Part shown: positions 1 through 8,231 of the stretch, piece by piece | Position numbering within the stretch: position 1 is the stretch's first letter | How the letters are laid out: every line of letters begins with the position of its first letter | From: Colwellia sp. | Lineage (GTDB): Bacteria > Pseudomonadota > Gammaproteobacteria > Enterobacterales > Alteromonadaceae | Length of the DNA: 64,000 nucleotides | Direction of reading: 5' to 3' | Assembly: GCF_013214175.1 (NCBI RefSeq) | Contig: NZ_JABSPA010000001.1 | Coordinates: 460,409-524,408 of the forward strand | Program-made: the position numbers and the translations under genes | The notes under the pieces: generated by a model | Databases searched by the model: none | What the model was told of the DNA's origin: nothing | Seen by the model: the letters and a program-made list of their open reading frames with translations, nothing else

Positions 1-93
1 AGTAAAGACGCTGAGCCAGCTAAGGATACTGAGCAAGCTAGCCCAGTAGAACCTGACACTAGCAAACCAAGCGAAGATACTCCTTCAAGCTAA
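1..93 (+). CDS. ftsH: C-terminal tail of an upstream gene, probably FtsH
   Basis: An open frame enters from the left edge and ends at a TAA at 91-93, giving 30 residues rich in Asp, Glu, Pro, Ser and Thr. FtsH, the membrane AAA+ zinc protease, often has a low-complexity acidic tail, and ftsH lies directly upstream of folP and glmM in most Gammaproteobacteria. No catalytic part is inside the window, so the identity rests on gene order and tail composition only. Confidence 0.6.
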   Translation, partial: SKDAEPAKDTEQASPVEPDTSKPSEDTPSS

Positions 94-110
94 GACGTTT
101 TTAATAAATA

Positions 111-149
111 AAAAAGCCTCGATATTCCTTGTGAATATCGAGGCTTTTT
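111..149 (+). terminator. Rho-independent terminator after the ftsH-like gene
   Basis: Perfect 17-bp inverted repeat (111-127 with 133-149) around a 5-nt loop, ending in TTTTT on the plus strand and starting with AAAAA. It would end transcription of the upstream gene, and could also work in the other direction. Confidence 0.85.
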
Positions 150-195
150 CTTATCTTATTTATATTTTAAACAAAGTATAAATAAGATAAGAAAA
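146..195. repeat. AT-rich inverted repeat just before folP
   Basis: Arms 146-164 and 177-195 are perfect reverse complements of 19 nt with a 12-nt loop. The left arm begins inside the T-tract of the terminator at 111-149, so the two hairpins share four bases. The right arm ends 20 nt before the folP start. It could be a second terminator arm or a 5' UTR structure for folP; its function is not known. Confidence 0.6.
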
Positions 196-215
196 GATTA
201 ACTAGATGATTACAA

Positions 216-1043
216 ATGATGCAACAAATATTTAAAGTTGAAAATTTCACCAAACCACAAGTGATGGCGATATTAAATGTAACCCCTGACTCATTTTCTG
301 ATGGTGGTAAGTTTGCCAGTTTTGATAAAGCACTGACCCAAGTTGAACAGATGATTAGCGACGGTGCTGATATTATCGATATCGGTGGTGAATCTACGCG
401 TCCAGGTGCGGTTGAGGTAAGTGAAGTAGATGAGTTGACACGCGTTATCCCTCTGCTTAAAGCGATTAAAGCAAAGTTTACTATCAAGGTATCAATCGAT
501 ACCAGCAAAGCCGAGGTGATGGCACAAGCTATCGCTCATGGCGCTGATATTATTAATGATGTGCGCGCATTACAAAATGAGGGTTGTTTAGCTGTATTAG
601 CACAGAGTAATGTACCTGTATGTTTAATGCATATGCAGGGCTTACCGCGTTCAATGCAAGAAAATCCGCACTACGATGAAGTAATTGGTGACATTAAGCA
701 GTATTTCATCGAACGTATTAATGTTTGTGAACAGGCAGGTATCAAACGAGAACGGTTAATTTTAGATCCAGGTTTTGGCTTTGGTAAAACTCTAGAGCAA
801 AACTATCAGTTACTGGCTCAGTTACATCAGTTTAGTGACTTAGGTTTACCTTTACTTTCAGGTACATCGAGAAAATCAATGATAGGTAACTTATTAGCGC
901 GTAAGGTCGATGAACGCCTTGCAGGTAGTTTAACTACCGCTATAATAGCCGCACAGCAAAATGTGAGTATTATTCGGGTACATGACGTTAAAGAAACAGT
1001 TGATGCCCTAAAAGTCTTAGCCATGACAGTTAAATACCAGTAA
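216..1043 (+). CDS. folP: Dihydropteroate synthase
   Basis: Condenses p-aminobenzoate with dihydropterin pyrophosphate to form dihydropteroate in cytoplasmic folate synthesis; it is the sulfonamide target. The 275-residue TIM-barrel protein is close to the usual length of about 280. It shows the family signatures LNVTPDSFSDGG (residues 21-32), IDIGGESTRPGA, DPGFGFGK, and SGTSRKSMIG. Two ATG codons are adjacent at 216 and 219, so the exact start is uncertain by one codon. It lies between the ftsH-like tail and glmM in the conserved order, 117 nt upstream of glmM. No disruption is seen. Confidence 0.97.
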   Translation: MMQQIFKVENFTKPQVMAILNVTPDSFSDGGKFASFDKALTQVEQMISDGADIIDIGGESTRPGAVEVSEVDELTRVIPLLKAIKAKFTIKVSIDTSKAEVMAQAIAHGADIINDVRALQNEGCLAVLAQSNVPVCLMHMQGLPRSMQENPHYDEVIGDIKQYFIERINVCEQAGIKRERLILDPGFGFGKTLEQNYQLLAQLHQFSDLGLPLLSGTSRKSMIGNLLARKVDERLAGSLTTAIIAAQQNVSIIRVHDVKETVDALKVLAMTVKYQ

Positions 1044-1160
1044 TTACTACTGTCAGTATGAACAAACTAATGTTAGCAATATCATAATTTAAGTTAGTAA
1101 AACTAACAAAGCTAGCAGTGAAGCAAAGCTGCTATAGAGTAAAATATATAAGGAAAAACT

Positions 1161-2498
1161 ATGTCTGATCGTAAATATTTTGGCACCGATGGTATACGTG
1201 GTTTAGTTGGCAAAGCTCCAATAACCCCTGAGTTTGTAATGAAGCTCGGTTACGCCGCCGGTAAAGTGCTAGCAGCGCAGGGAACCAAAAAAGTTTTAAT
1301 CGGTAAAGATACCCGCATTTCGGGTTACATGCTTGAATCTGCCCTCGAAGCGGGCTTTTCTGCTGCGGGAGTAGACATAGGTCTACTTGGCCCTATGCCA
1401 ACCCCAGGTATTGCTTATCTAACTAAAACATTTAGAGCCGAAGCCGGTATTGTTATTAGTGCCTCTCACAACCCATTTTATGATAATGGCATTAAATTCT
1501 TTTCACAATCGGGTGAGAAACTGCCTGATGATGTTGAATTAGCAATTGAAGCAGAGCTTGATAAACCAATGGGTTGTGTTGAATCAGCTCAATTAGGTAA
1601 AGCCACACGTATCAACGATGCAGCAGGGCGTTACATTGAATTTTGTAAAAGTAACTTTCCAAGTCGAATTTCATTAAAAGATTTAACCATAGTGGTTGAT
1701 TGTGCCAATGGCGCAACATATCACATAGCGCCAAATGTATTTCGTGAATTAGGCGCAAATGTTATCGAAATTGGCACATCACCTGACGGTTTTAATATCA
1801 ATAAAGATTGTGGTGCTACCTCTATGGACGCCATCAGTAAAGCCGTTGTTGAACACAAAGCCGATTTAGGTATCGCGCTAGATGGTGATGGAGACCGTAT
1901 TATGATGGTCGATCATACCGGTTATGTTCTTGATGGCGATGAAATTATCTATATCATCGCGTGTAACGACCTAAAAACAGGTCGTAAAGAGGGTGGTGTT
2001 GTTGGTACCTTAATGAGCAATATGGGTTTAGAACTCGCTTTAAAAGAATTAAATATCGAATTCGCTCGTAGTAATGTTGGTGACCGCTATGTAATGGCAT
2101 TACTAAGAGAGAAAGGCTGGCAGCTAGGCGCAGAAAACTCTGGCCATGTTATCAACCTTAATCACACCTCTACCGGTGATGGTATTATTGCTGCGCTTAA
2201 CGTACTTACTGCGGTAACTAAGCAAGACAAATCGCTACATGAATTACGCCAAGGCATTACCATGTTGCCACAGCTGCTGGTTAATGTGCGCTTTGCTGGT
2301 GAGAACAATCCATTAGAAGATGTCAAAGTACTTGCTGCTGTAGATGAAGTTAATGAAACATTAACCGGTCGTGGTCGCGTATTATTACGTAAATCAGGTA
2401 CTGAGCCATTAATTCGCGTTATGGTTGAAGGTCCAGATATGGATGAAGTAACACTATTAGCCAATAAAATTGCTGATTTTGTAAAACTGGTTAAATAG
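1161..2498 (+). CDS. glmM: Phosphoglucosamine mutase
   Basis: Interconverts glucosamine-6-phosphate and glucosamine-1-phosphate, the second committed step towards UDP-GlcNAc for peptidoglycan and LPS. The 445-residue length matches the family. Visible signatures are the phosphoserine loop [15 protein letters not shown] near residue 100, the Mg-binding loop DGDGDRIMM near residue 242, the sugar-binding GAENSGHV near residue 325, and the phosphate-binding [12 protein letters not shown] near the C-terminus. An AAGGAAAAACT element precedes the ATG. Gene order folP-glmM is as in most Gammaproteobacteria. It makes the amino-sugar precursor that the MurNAc locus further on would salvage. Confidence 0.97.
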   Translation: MSDRKYFGTDGIRGLVGKAPITPEFVMKLGYAAGKVLAAQGTKKVLIGKDTRISGYMLESALEAGFSAAGVDIGLLGPMPTPGIAYLTKTFRAEAGIVISASHNPFYDNGIKFFSQSGEKLPDDVELAIEAELDKPMGCVESAQLGKATRINDAAGRYIEFCKSNFPSRISLKDLTIVVDCANGATYHIAPNVFRELGANVIEIGTSPDGFNINKDCGATSMDAISKAVVEHKADLGIALDGDGDRIMMVDHTGYVLDGDEIIYIIACNDLKTGRKEGGVVGTLMSNMGLELALKELNIEFARSNVGDRYVMALLREKGWQLGAENSGHVINLNHTSTGDGIIAALNVLTAVTKQDKSLHELRQGITMLPQLLVNVRFAGENNPLEDVKVLAAVDEVNETLTGRGRVLLRKSGTEPLIRVMVEGPDMDEVTLLANKIADFVKLVK

Positions 2499-2513
2499 TA
2501 CCGCTATTAAACC

Positions 2514-2575
2514 TTACTCTCTCAACCCAGCTTTAGGCTCTTAAATTTCGACTTTAAGTGGCGTTGAGAGAGTAA
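2514..2575 (+). terminator. Hairpin after glmM, possible terminator
   Basis: Arms 2514-2526 and 2563-2575 are perfect 13-nt reverse complements, enclosing 36 nt that contain a small inner stem (2540-2545 with 2553-2558). There is no proper T-run behind it, so a terminator role is only likely from position, 16 nt after the glmM stop. Confidence 0.45.
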
Positions 2576-2614
2576 AGCGCAAGTTCAAACCATATTGTGC
2601 AAAATACTGTGTTA

Positions 2615-2660
2615 TACCAATCAGCTGTACGAAATGAGTGATTTCTTGTACATATTGGTA
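2615..2660. repeat. TACCAAT/ATTGGTA imperfect palindrome
   Basis: TACCAAT (2615-2621) is mirrored by ATTGGTA (2654-2660); inside, TGTAC pairs with GTACA (2626-2630 with 2648-2652) and GAAAT with ATTTC around a 5-nt loop. Intergenic palindromes with ATACCAAT ends are, from memory, common in Colwellia and related genomes, and may be small non-autonomous repeats. Family membership was not checked. Confidence 0.45.
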
Positions 2661-2673
2661 AGTAAGTATAAAA

Positions 2674-2728
2674 AACCTGCAACCAGTAAAAGTTATTGTG
2701 TGAAATACTTGTATCTTTTGCGCAGGTT
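2674..2728 (+). promoter_or_regulatory. AACCTGC/GCAGGTT inverted repeat upstream of tpiA
   Basis: AACCTGC (2674-2680) and GCAGGTT (2722-2728) are perfect complements spaced by 41 nt, about 90 nt before tpiA. It could be a leader structure or chance; the weakest of the three structures in the 319-nt glmM-tpiA gap, which has no gene. Confidence 0.25.
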
Positions 2729-2817
2729 AGTTACTATCTCGCGGCTTCATTTTAGCAATCACTGCATTTGAAATTTAACTGAAGTGATAAGATAATAACC
2801 CAGGCTAAGAGGTATAA

Positions 2818-3588
2818 ATGACTAGACAAGCAATTGTAGCCGCAAATTGGAAAATGAACGGTGACTCAGCCCTAGTTGATACTATGGTTTCAGGGTTAGC
2901 AGATGTTAAACTATCTTCACACGTAGATGTAGTTATCTGTCCTAGCTTCCCATATTTATCTGAGTTAGCTCAGAAAATAAAAGCAGCTAACTTAAATGAA
3001 GCAATTCATGTTGGCTCACAAAATGTAAGTGAACATGAAAGTGGAGCCTTTACAGGTGAAATATCCACAGCTATGTTACAAAACTTAGCGATTAGCTATG
3101 TAATAGTTGGTCACTCTGAACGTAGAAGCATCTATAAAGAAACGTCTACGCAAGTTGCTAAGAAAGTTCATGCGGCATTAAATGCCGGCTTAACACCTAT
3201 CTTATGTATTGGTGAAAGCGAAGCAGAACGAGCAACTGGAGAAACAGAAACTGTGTTGTCAGCACAGATTCAGCCAGTTATCGATGAAATTGGCATAGAG
3301 AAATTTAATGATGTTGTTATCGCGTATGAGCCAGTTTGGGCGATAGGTACAGGGAAAACAGCATCAAGTGCGATGGCACAAGAAACACATCAGTTTATTC
3401 GTCAGTTTTTAGCTCAGCAAAATGAGCAAGTGGCGGCTAAAATACCTTTACTCTACGGTGGCAGCGTTAACGCAGCTAACTGTGAAGAATTATTTGCACA
3501 AGCTGATATAGACGGTGGTCTTATTGGTGGAGCTAGTTTAAAAGCTGAACAATTTAAAATTATTTGTTCCGCAGCAAAAGGAAGATAG
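2818..3588 (+). CDS. tpiA: Triose-phosphate isomerase
   Basis: Interconverts dihydroxyacetone phosphate and glyceraldehyde-3-phosphate in glycolysis. The 256-residue TIM barrel has the N-terminal AANWKMNG with the substrate Lys, VGHSERR with the electrophilic His, AYEPVWAIGTGK with the catalytic Glu, and the phosphate loops YGGSVNAANC and GGLIGGASLK. An AGAGGT element lies just before the ATG. Its stop is 2 nt from the secG start, so the two are probably co-transcribed, the usual Alteromonadales arrangement. Confidence 0.97.
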   Translation: MTRQAIVAANWKMNGDSALVDTMVSGLADVKLSSHVDVVICPSFPYLSELAQKIKAANLNEAIHVGSQNVSEHESGAFTGEISTAMLQNLAISYVIVGHSERRSIYKETSTQVAKKVHAALNAGLTPILCIGESEAERATGETETVLSAQIQPVIDEIGIEKFNDVVIAYEPVWAIGTGKTASSAMAQETHQFIRQFLAQQNEQVAAKIPLLYGGSVNAANCEELFAQADIDGGLIGGASLKAEQFKIICSAAKGR

Positions 3589-3590
3589 AA

Positions 3591-3998
3591 ATGTTGTATC
3601 AAGTATTAATTATCGTTTACGTACTTATTGCTTTAGCCCTAATTGGATTAGTATTGATTCAACAAGGTAAAGGCGCAGACATGGGCGCATCATTTGGTGC
3701 TGGCTCTTCTGCCACTGTGTTTGGCTCAGGTGGTTCTGGTAACTTCCTAACTTCGGCAACAACGTATTTAGCCGTAGCATTCTTTGCTATCAGCTTAATC
3801 TTAGGTAACTTAACTGCGAACAAAACTAAATCAGTTGATGAGTGGAATAACCTAAGCGTTCCGGCTGAACAAGCTATTGATGCAATTCCTGGTGAAAGCC
3901 TTGAAGCAACTACATTACCAGCTGCACAAAACAGCGATGTTCCGGCATCATCTGACGGCGCTGCTAAGAAAGAAGAAGATAGCAACGTTCCAGATTAA
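3591..3998 (+). CDS. secG: Preprotein translocase subunit SecG
   Basis: Small membrane subunit of the SecYEG channel that aids SecA-driven export. The start is ATG at 3591, preceded by AAGGAAG inside the tpiA end; an upstream in-frame start at 3564 would add nine charged residues and lacks support. The 135-residue product has two membrane segments (about residues 2-20 and 54-75) around the conserved loop QQGKGADMGASFG and GSGGSGNFL. The C-terminal tail of about 50 residues is Ala/Ser/Asp rich and probably disordered, longer than in E. coli (110 residues). Confidence 0.95.
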   Translation: MLYQVLIIVYVLIALALIGLVLIQQGKGADMGASFGAGSSATVFGSGGSGNFLTSATTYLAVAFFAISLILGNLTANKTKSVDEWNNLSVPAEQAIDAIPGESLEATTLPAAQNSDVPASSDGAAKKEEDSNVPD

Positions 3999-4054
3999 TT
4001 TTAGCTAAGCCTCAACTTAGTTAAAAGCGAAAAAGTTTAAATATCTAGTATTGC

Positions 4055-4139
4055 GCGGATGTGGCGGAATTGGTAGACGCGCCAGCTTGAGGGGCTGGTG
4101 ACTTAGGTCGTGGGGGTTCAAGTCCCCCCATCCGCACCA
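4055..4139 (+). tRNA. tRNA-Leu (anticodon GAG)
   Basis: Acceptor arms GCGGATG (4055-4061) and CATCCGC close the cloverleaf and CCA is encoded (4137-4139). The anticodon stem CCAGC/GCTGG (4082-4086 and 4094-4098) holds the loop TTGAGGG, anticodon GAG. A long variable arm and the T-loop GGTTCAAGTCC are present, as for a class II tRNA. tRNA-Leu next to secG is conserved in Gammaproteobacteria. An integrase relic follows at once, so its 3' end probably served as an attachment site. Confidence 0.97.
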
Positions 4140-4167
4140 CTAGATTATACAAAGAAGAACGATAAAG

Positions 4168-4206
4168 ACCGAAACAATCTGTATTAACAGGGTTTCGGTT
4201 TTTTTA
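4168..4206 (+). terminator. Terminator after tRNA-Leu
   Basis: ACCGAAAC (4168-4175) pairs with GTTTCGGT (4192-4199) and is followed by a run of T to 4206. Confidence 0.85.
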
Positions 4207-4305
4207 GGTCTGGAACAATCAAACTCCCAAGCTAGAGTGGTCCGTGTTACATCAAAGCTGTAACTAGATGATATTCTATGTAAATATCAAAGGTACTGGT
4301 GTTAC

Positions 4306-5339
4306 ATGGCTAAATAACCCAACCACTGACAAATATTGAAGTCAAATAGGCTAATCCAAAAGATAAAGAATATAATTTATCTGATGGTGATGGCTTACAA
4401 TTAGGCATCCAACCTAATGGTACTAAGTTTTGGCTTTGCCTATCTAAGGCCTATCACGAGAAAACGAGAAAACCTCAGCTTAGGAAAATATCCTTCACTA
4501 TCTATAGCGGATGCCAGAAAGCTTCTGCGTAACTTTGAAAACCACATATTTCCTAAGTTGTCACATAAGCCTATCGATTAAATCAATGCAGCGGAAACTA
4601 TTGCTGTCTTAAAATAATTAGCGGCTAAAGGCAGCTTAGAAACAACTAATAAGATAATCGGTCACTTAAATGAATTGATGACTCTTGCTGTTAATACCAG
4701 CACGATTCATCATAATCCCTTAGCGGGTATTAAAGCTGCTTTTGAAACACCTAAGTCACAACATATGCTTACGTTAAAGCCAGAAGAGCTATCAGAGCTT
4801 ATGAATGCCTTATCTTATGCAAGTATTAAGGTAACAACTCGTTGTCTCCTAGAGTGGCAGCTACATACCATGGTTCGACCAAGTGAGACCGCTGCAGCTA
4901 AGTGGGATTAAATAGATTTAGATAATAATATTTGGGTGATTCGGGGTGAATGTATGAAGATGAAACGTGCTCATATTGTACATTTAACCGGTTAATCTTT
5001 AGCCTTACTGCAAATTCTTAAGCCCTTAATGGCCATAGAGAATATATATTCCGAGCAGATAGAAAACCAAGTGAATCGAGTATCCCTCAAACCGCTAATA
5101 TGGCCTTAAAACGTATGGGCTTTGAAGGACGGTTAGTCGCCCATGGCATGTGCTCTATTGACAGTACTACATTGAACCCAGCTTTAGCTCATGTAGATAA
5201 AAATAAGGTAAGAAGGGCATACAACCGCGCCGATTATCTATAGCGCAGAATGGTATTATTGGGCAGGTAGTCAGAACACATTGAAAATGCTTCGAATGGC
5301 GTTTTAAATGACAGCTATTACGACAAAGCAATGTATTAA
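4306..5339 (+). pseudogene. Dead tyrosine integrase of a tRNA-Leu integrative element
   Basis: Reading across frames gives a P4/prophage-type integrase: an N-terminal DUF4102-like part (LTNIEVK, then NLSDGDGLQLGIQPNG), a middle core-binding part, the catalytic region around MVRPSETAAAKWD, HGMCSI in place of HG(M/L)R, and LAHVDKNKVRRAYNRADYL near the end. A lost base after codon 3 and several in-frame stops interrupt it. The longest open piece is 4675-4911 (78 residues). The Arg of the C-terminal HxxR box is read as Cys, so the recombinase would be dead even if repaired. It starts about 165 nt past the tRNA 3' end, the typical position for an element integrated in tRNA-Leu. Confidence 0.9.
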
Positions 5340-5408
5340 GTTAAAAAACAAGGTAATGGGAATGTCGTTTGGTTCAATGGATAATAACTATATAAAGGAC
5401 GATATAGT

Positions 5409-5513
5409 ATGAACTTTAATTTTACAGGGAATATATTTATAGATTTATTTATTGCAGTGATGCTTTTCTTCATTGTGATGTTTTTTGTTCCATTACTCCT
5501 GATGAATCTTTGA
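5409..5513 (+). CDS. Possible 34-residue single-pass membrane peptide
   Basis: An ATG with AAGGAC eight nt upstream opens a 34-residue frame: short polar start, then a continuous hydrophobic stretch of about 22 residues (IDLFIAVMLFFIVMFFVP) to the C-terminus. It sits alone in decayed island DNA. I do not recognise a family. It could be a real small membrane protein, for example a toxin-like or accessory peptide, or a chance frame in AT-rich DNA. Confidence 0.35.
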   Translation: MNFNFTGNIFIDLFIAVMLFFIVMFFVPLLLMNL

Positions 5514-6415
5514 GAAAGTCATTTCCATCATTTTTTCGCAAAAATATGCACTCTAGTATCGAAAAAAGTAGGTAAATTAACGGCTATTGTATTTCACACT
5601 ATTTTATTACACAGAATACAAATTGAAATAACGGGTATTCAACCTAGTTCTCTTACATCAGTTGCTGACTGTAATAGAATTGGTATTTTGGCTATCTGAT
5701 TAGAGGTTTCTATGGACAAAACTCCTTAGGTTTTTACTCTTGTTTAGACATGTTTGTGGTAACAGCGAACCTTTGATCGTAATCAAATGACCAACTAAAA
5801 ACAGGTCGCCGCCAAGGGCTTCTTGGTGCGCTGAGCGGAAGTTACATCTCCGTTATCCCTAACGTCCGTTTCAAGGCTCAAAGAAGTAATTGAACTCGCT
5901 TCTTACTTTATCTCGGTATAAGGAGCAAACAGCCTTAGGAGTCATAGTCATTTTGTTCGTTTAGAATATGCTTTATTGGAAAACATTTTAAAGGTAGAAG
6001 TTACCACTTTTTAGTTATTCAATTAGGTAAAACCTTACTTTCCTACTACTTTACATATGCATTTTTCTCCTGATACTGTCAAAATTGTTAAAACTGAAAT
6101 TTATTTCCTATCTGTAAAAAACGCTTCACTAAGTCGAAGGAACTTTATCAGTCCGAATCCATTCCACGGTGCGACTAACAAAAGCCGATAGTTCCCGTTA
6201 CCTGTATCTCGCCAGTCTCGGTCAGATAAATCCCCATACTTTGTAATCTTCTAATTTTCGAATATAGACTGCGCCGTGCCAAATATCATGTTTTGATTTA
6301 TCCGCTTTAATCTCTTTAGTTATTTTTTTGTGATTTTATTTGCATAAGTTAAGTAGTGTATGTACCATTTGTTGATGGGGTACAAGTGGTTCATTTAAAA
6401 AGGTGCAATATATTT
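5514..6415. other. Non-coding, decayed DNA before the GntR gene
   Basis: No frame of convincing length on either strand. A 13-nt string CTTCTTGGTGCGC at 5819-5831 recurs at 10519-10531 upstream of the IS110 relic, so fragments of a common mobile element may lie here. The only protein-like trace is the short helix-turn-helix fragment at 6175-6282. Confidence 0.5.
6175..6282 (-). pseudogene. Possible fragment of a helix-turn-helix protein
   Basis: The minus strand reads about 35 residues, LARRSLYSKIRRLQSMGIYL and a short tail before a stop. It resembles the recognition helix of winged-helix regulators (RRTxYRDIxxLxxxGI). There is a stop directly upstream and no start, so it is at best a remnant. 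Low certainty. Confidence 0.25.
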
Positions 6416-6805
6416 ATGGAAATATTCATTGATATTGATAATCCGTTGCCCCAGTTTTCCCAGCTAATTGAACAAATAAAGCTGGCGGTGCAGCAAAAGC
6501 AAATTAAACCCGGAGATCCTTTGCCGTCAATTCGTCAATTGGCAAATGATCTTGGTTTAAATAACAAAACTGTCGCTAAAGCCTATCGTTTGCTTGAAAG
6601 AGATTCTGTTATTCAAGCCAAAGGATATCGCGGTAGTTATATTCATCCTGATGCTGAGAAAAACTGTACGGTTAACCTTAACGAGCTAGTTGAGGAAAAA
6701 CTAACTGATGTGATTGGTATGTTGAGACATACCGGAGCAACAGATTCAGAGATTCGTATTGCATTTACAAAGGTAATGAATTCAGATAAAAAGAGAGGGA
6801 ATTAA
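6416..6805 (+). CDS. GntR-family transcriptional regulator, YtrA type
   Basis: A 129-residue regulator with an N-terminal GntR winged helix (about residues 10-75): PLPSIRQLANDLGLNNKTVA and KAYRLLERDSVIQAKG. The short C-terminal part of about 50 residues is the size of YtrA-type effector/dimer domains, not of FadR or HutC types. I chose ATG 6416, preceded by AAAAGGTG, over the upstream ATG at 6356, which would add 20 residues outside the domain. YtrA regulators usually control adjacent membrane-protein or ABC-transporter genes; here the next gene starts one base after the stop. Confidence 0.85.
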   Translation: MEIFIDIDNPLPQFSQLIEQIKLAVQQKQIKPGDPLPSIRQLANDLGLNNKTVAKAYRLLERDSVIQAKGYRGSYIHPDAEKNCTVNLNELVEEKLTDVIGMLRHTGATDSEIRIAFTKVMNSDKKRGN

Positions 6806-6806
6806 G

Positions 6807-7664
6807 ATGATTGAAACCATATTCTATATTTTATTTTTAAGTCAAATATTACTTTTTTCGGTGTATTTCCCTAATAAAATATATCAACGTATGCGCTATG
6901 TAATAACCCATTACCCGTGTAATCAGTATCCAAAGTTGTATCCACAACCTATCGAAAATTATCATCGTTTTCATGGTAATTATCGCTTAGCCAATTGGTT
7001 GATTGCTGCTGCTGGCTTAGTGATTTTAACCTTAAGTATAGTGTTTAATAACAAAGGTGAGTTTATTGAACCTCAAGTATTAGTGTGGTTGTTTTTTATG
7101 GTGCAGTTTATGCCAGTTATGGTGATTGAGCTTTCTGAATTTAGTCAATTTAAAATGATGCGAACAGTAGACCGAAGTTCGGTCCGTAGTGCTACTTTAA
7201 GTCCTCGTAATCTAGCTAGTTTTATTGCTCCTAAGTGGCTTTATGTTGCTTTGATTACTTTATTGATTGCCATTTTATACGGCTTTTATTTAGAAGATTT
7301 CACAATAAGTATTGAAGGTAGCGCCGTATTTGCAGCGGGGATTCTTTTGTCTGTAAATGCGTTTTTTTCTGGTTTAATTTATTGGAATCTTTACGGTAAA
7401 AAACTCAACCCTCACCAAACTGAAGCAGATCGACAAAAGGTGATAACGGTTGCAATTAAATCGCTAGTATTTATCAGTATCAGTGCCAGTATATTCTTAA
7501 TGGTTACCTTGAGTATTAAAGAATATCAATTGCATAGTTTAGCACCGTTAGCTATGACTATATATTTGCAAGTAATTGCGCTGTTTTCATTGGGTAATTC
7601 CATCGGCAGTATTAAAGTTGATGAATTAAATTTTGATTTATACAAAAAAGGGTCTTTGCTGTGA
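6807..7664 (+). CDS. Multi-pass membrane protein of unknown function
   Basis: A 285-residue protein with about seven hydrophobic segments: residues 1-21, 66-85, 94-112, 143-160, 170-190, 218-240 and 250-268. A polar stretch with several Arg and His residues follows the first segment. It begins one base after the GntR stop, with GAGAGGG upstream, so the two are co-transcribed and the regulator probably senses a signal linked to this protein. I recognise no catalytic motif and no ABC ATPase partner. It lies in the inner membrane by inference. Confidence 0.75.
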   Translation: MIETIFYILFLSQILLFSVYFPNKIYQRMRYVITHYPCNQYPKLYPQPIENYHRFHGNYRLANWLIAAAGLVILTLSIVFNNKGEFIEPQVLVWLFFMVQFMPVMVIELSEFSQFKMMRTVDRSSVRSATLSPRNLASFIAPKWLYVALITLLIAILYGFYLEDFTISIEGSAVFAAGILLSVNAFFSGLIYWNLYGKKLNPHQTEADRQKVITVAIKSLVFISISASIFLMVTLSIKEYQLHSLAPLAMTIYLQVIALFSLGNSIGSIKVDELNFDLYKKGSLL

Positions 7665-8231
7665 AGTCCATGAGTCGCTATTTTTGTAAATAGGAAATAG
7701 AAATCAATTTACCTCTGTATAAGTGGTTATATCTCTCTAGGTCACTTTGTAGTGGCTAAGTAATTCAGGCTACTAATTTATAACTACAACCCGTTTCAGG
7801 TGTGTTTTCGCCTTAGAAGTAATGCTCTATTTCATCTGGGTTTTTATAAAGGTCAACGACCGATTTGGTGGCGAAGCGGACTATTTATTGTGATGAATTC
7901 ATATCAAAATTAAGACCGCTTTGTTAAGGTTTTCAGATATCAGCCAGTACACAAAACTTATCAACAACTCTTCAACAGAAGGCTGATGTCTGAAAGGCTC
8001 ACAATGAAGAAACCGCGGGAAGCAAACTCGGTGTTATGGGGATTGCTTAATTGTCTTTTGTTCTGAGTGGGGGAAATGCTTTAGGAAGACTACGCTAGGT
8101 TGCTTGAATATGTTTTTCGACATAAATATCACCTCTCATACATGTTTATTTTAGGCCTATTCGACTCGTTTTCATAAGTTGGACAACGTCATTCCTTATC
8201 AACTCTCGTCAATAATTTACCCAGTTGTTAA
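7665..8231. other. Gene-free stretch between the membrane protein and the IS91 element
   Basis: No protein, RNA gene or strong hairpin recognised. The last 70 nt or so before the transposase stop probably belong to the IS91-family element as its ori-end, but I could not fix the boundary. Confidence 0.4.

Noticed and set aside
167..508. 113-residue minus-strand frame over folP
   Set aside because: Shadow of the folP coding frame; no ribosome site or motif.
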